From CAZJHD01 sp964545855 (lineage in GTDB: Bacteria > Planctomycetota > UBA1135 > JACQFD01), in assembly GCA_964545855.1 (NCBI GenBank), contig CAZJHD010000006.1, forward strand, positions 62,001-126,000: 64,000 nt of DNA, written 5' to 3'. Below are positions 62,517 to 64,000 of this stretch, piece after piece (within the stretch, counting starts at the first letter, position 1; every line of letters begins with the position of its first letter). The notes beneath the pieces were generated by a model. The model was given only the letters and a program-made list of their open reading frames with translations, was not told the origin of the DNA and searched no databases. Both the position numbers and the translations under genes were made by a program.

Positions 62517-64000
62517 TCAGGCCGCGCGGCCGTGGCAGACCTTGAACTTCTTGCCGGACCCGCACGGGCAGGGGTCGTTGCGTCCCACCTGCTTCGCCGG
62601 GTCGTTCCGGACCGCGGGGCGCGCGGCTCCTCCGCCGGCGGAGCGCATGGCGTCGTCGGCGCGCTTCCTCTGACGTTCCGACTCCTTGTGGAGATCGAAG
62701 GCGGCGCGCCCGGCGGAGGCGCCGGCCGTCGCGAGCGTGCCCGGAGCGCTCTGGGCGCTGCGCAGCCGCTCCGCGTCGAAGGCATCCCGAGCCTTGCGAA
62801 TCCGCGCGAGCGCCGACTCCGCGGTCTCCTGGCCCTGCTGCACCGCGTTCGCGACGCCGAAAGCCTGGAACGCGGGGATCCCCGAGCTGCGGGCCGCTTC
62901 GAGGACCTGCTTCGCTTCGTCACCGAGATCGGCCACGAACTTCTCCGAGAACGCGCGGATCCGCTCCCGGGCCTTCTCGGCGGGCTCGATGCCCGCGGCG
63001 ACGGACTGCGCCAGGGCCAGCGCCTGATCCGGGTGGACTCCCGACTCCTCGGCGAAGGAGCGGACGGCCTCCGCGTCGGGAGTGAGGGGCACCGACGGGA
63101 GACTGTCGAGCTTCTGCGCGAGAGCGAGGGCCTCCTCCGCGGACATGCGGCCCTCGGCAACGGCCTGCGCGAGGCCACCGGCCTGGGCCGGCTGCGCGCC
63201 GGCCTGCGTCGCCACCTGGAAGACCCGCTGGGCGTCCTCCCGCAGCTTCTCGGACTTGCGCTGCGCCTCCACCTCCTCCTTCGTCGGCACGTGCAACTTG
63301 AACAGGTGGTCCGTGACCCCGTCGTTGATCTCCTCGAGCAGGGTTTCGAACATCGTGTAGCCCTCGGCCTTGTACTCGTTCTTGGGATCCACCTGCGCGT
63401 AGCCGCGGAGCCCGATGCCGCTCTTCAGGGCGTCCATGTTGTAGAGGTGGTCCTTCCACTTCTGGTCGATGACCGTGAGCAGCAGGTACTGCTCGACCCG
63501 CCGCATGTTCTCGGGGGTCTCCTTCGCCTCGACCTCGCGATACCGGGCCTCCACGCGCTCCGTCACGAAGGCGCGCAGCGCGTCGGGGTTCTTCACGCGG
63601 GACCGCAGTTCTCCGATCGGGAGGTCGAAGCCGAACTTCCGATGCGCCCACTGGACGAGACCGTCGAGGTCCGGCTCGGCGCCCTTCTCGCCCTGGATCG
63701 ACTGCACCTTGTCCGTGCACACCGCCTCGAGCATCGCACCGACGCGCTCCGGGAGGTTGCGCATCTCGAGGGCGTCCTGGCGCGCGGAGTAGATCACCTT
63801 GCGCTGCTCGTCCATCACCTCGTCGTACTCGAGGAGGTTCTTGCGCACCTCGAAGTTGCGCTGCTCGACCTTCTTCTGCGCCTTCTCGATCGCTCGGGTG
63901 ACCATCGGGCTCTCGATCGCCTGGCCCTCGGTCATGCCGAGGCGCTCCATGAACTTCGAGACCCAATCGCGGTAGAAGATCCGCATCAGGTCGTCGTCGA
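62517..64000 (-). CDS. secA: Preprotein translocase ATPase SecA, C-terminal part (truncated by window)
   Basis: The window holds about the last 495 residues of SecA. DDDLMRIF continues from outside the window. The helical wing and scaffold domain are visible (SPMVTRAIEKAQKKVEQRNFE, LLEYDEVMDEQRKVIYSARQ, QYLLLTVIDQKWKDHLYNMD, GIGLRGYAQVDPKNEYKAEG). The end bears the zinc-binding SEC-C motif NDPCPCGSGKKFKVCHG. Between them lies an unusually long Ala/Glu-rich stretch of about 190 residues containing three diverged copies of a helical unit (LAQAVAEGRMSAEEALALAQ and relatives). SecA drives export through SecYEG. Confidence 0.95.
   Translation of the reverse strand, partial: DDDLMRIFYRDWVSKFMERLGMTEGQAIESPMVTRAIEKAQKKVEQRNFEVRKNLLEYDEVMDEQRKVIYSARQDALEMRNLPERVGAMLEAVCTDKVQSIQGEKGAEPDLDGLVQWAHRKFGFDLPIGELRSRVKNPDALRAFVTERVEARYREVEAKETPENMRRVEQYLLLTVIDQKWKDHLYNMDALKSGIGLRGYAQVDPKNEYKAEGYTMFETLLEEINDGVTDHLFKLHVPTKEEVEAQRKSEKLREDAQRVFQVATQAGAQPAQAGGLAQAVAEGRMSAEEALALAQKLDSLPSVPLTPDAEAVRSFAEESGVHPDQALALAQSVAAGIEPAEKARERIRAFSEKFVADLGDEAKQVLEAARSSGIPAFQAFGVANAVQQGQETAESALARIRKARDAFDAERLRSAQSAPGTLATAGASAGRAAFDLHKESERQRKRADDAMRSAGGGAARPAVRNDPAKQVGRNDPCPCGSGKKFKVCHGRAA

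Overview
This is one contiguous stretch of a very GC-rich genome in which nearly all of the 64 kb is coding. Three things point to a Planctomycetota-like diderm: a seven-bladed FG-GAP protein with a Cys-rich C-terminal domain of a type I associate with marine planctomycetes, a run of DUF1573 proteins, and a membrane-anchored excisionase-like HTH protein. WaaA, an OmpA-like lipoprotein and GspE/GspF/PilT show an outer membrane with LPS and a type IV pilus or type II secretion machine. I found no tRNA, rRNA, CRISPR array, phage or transposon.

Layout. 1-13969 (minus): a nearly continuous run of three tandem DUF1573 proteins, two GspE/PilB-type ATPases, PilT, GspF/PilC, a sensor histidine kinase, a small exported protein, the HTH-TM protein, an OmpA lipoprotein and a truncated FGE-type lipoprotein. 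14084-17654 (plus): a lipoprotein and pyruvate phosphate dikinase with a basic tail. 17711-25566 (minus): a propeller gene broken by an in-frame TGA, an SDR, a CMD protein, a compact cbb3-type oxidase cluster led by a tetraheme cytochrome c, and an ArsC-like protein whose frame needs TGA read as selenocysteine. 25687-30598 (plus): a Tat-exported class V aminotransferase, M28-PDZ peptidase, uracil-DNA glycosylase and methyltransferase. 30621-40115 (minus): transporter, Tat epimerase, membrane protein, domain-permuted aconitase-family enzyme, xthA, glycosyltransferase and an oxidoreductase-epimerase fusion. 40265-45612: ettA, S46 peptidase, RmlC-like protein and greA. 45652-55926: M28 and M50 peptidases, a methyltransferase with regulatory domain, a fused E1 dehydrogenase, SDR, EVE protein and a pseudopilin. 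56039-64000: DinB, ahcY, metK, an exported collagen-like protein, waaA and the C-terminal part of secA.

How the genes fit together. The ATPases, PilT, GspF and the distant pseudopilin would form a pilus or secretion machine. The oxidase genes are linked by GTGA stop/start overlaps and the heme c domains normally carried by CcoP sit instead in the upstream tetraheme protein. metK and ahcY form the activated-methyl cycle serving at least two methyltransferases here. Several exported peptidases (S46 and two M28) suit a heterotroph feeding on peptides.

The most notable items are the predicted selenoprotein with a well-placed SECIS-like hairpin, the collagen-like protein with 40 uninterrupted and completely uncharged Gly-X-Y triplets behind a DNRLRE-like head, the compact cbb3 cluster, and repeat-bearing or basic extensions on housekeeping proteins (SecA, PPDK).
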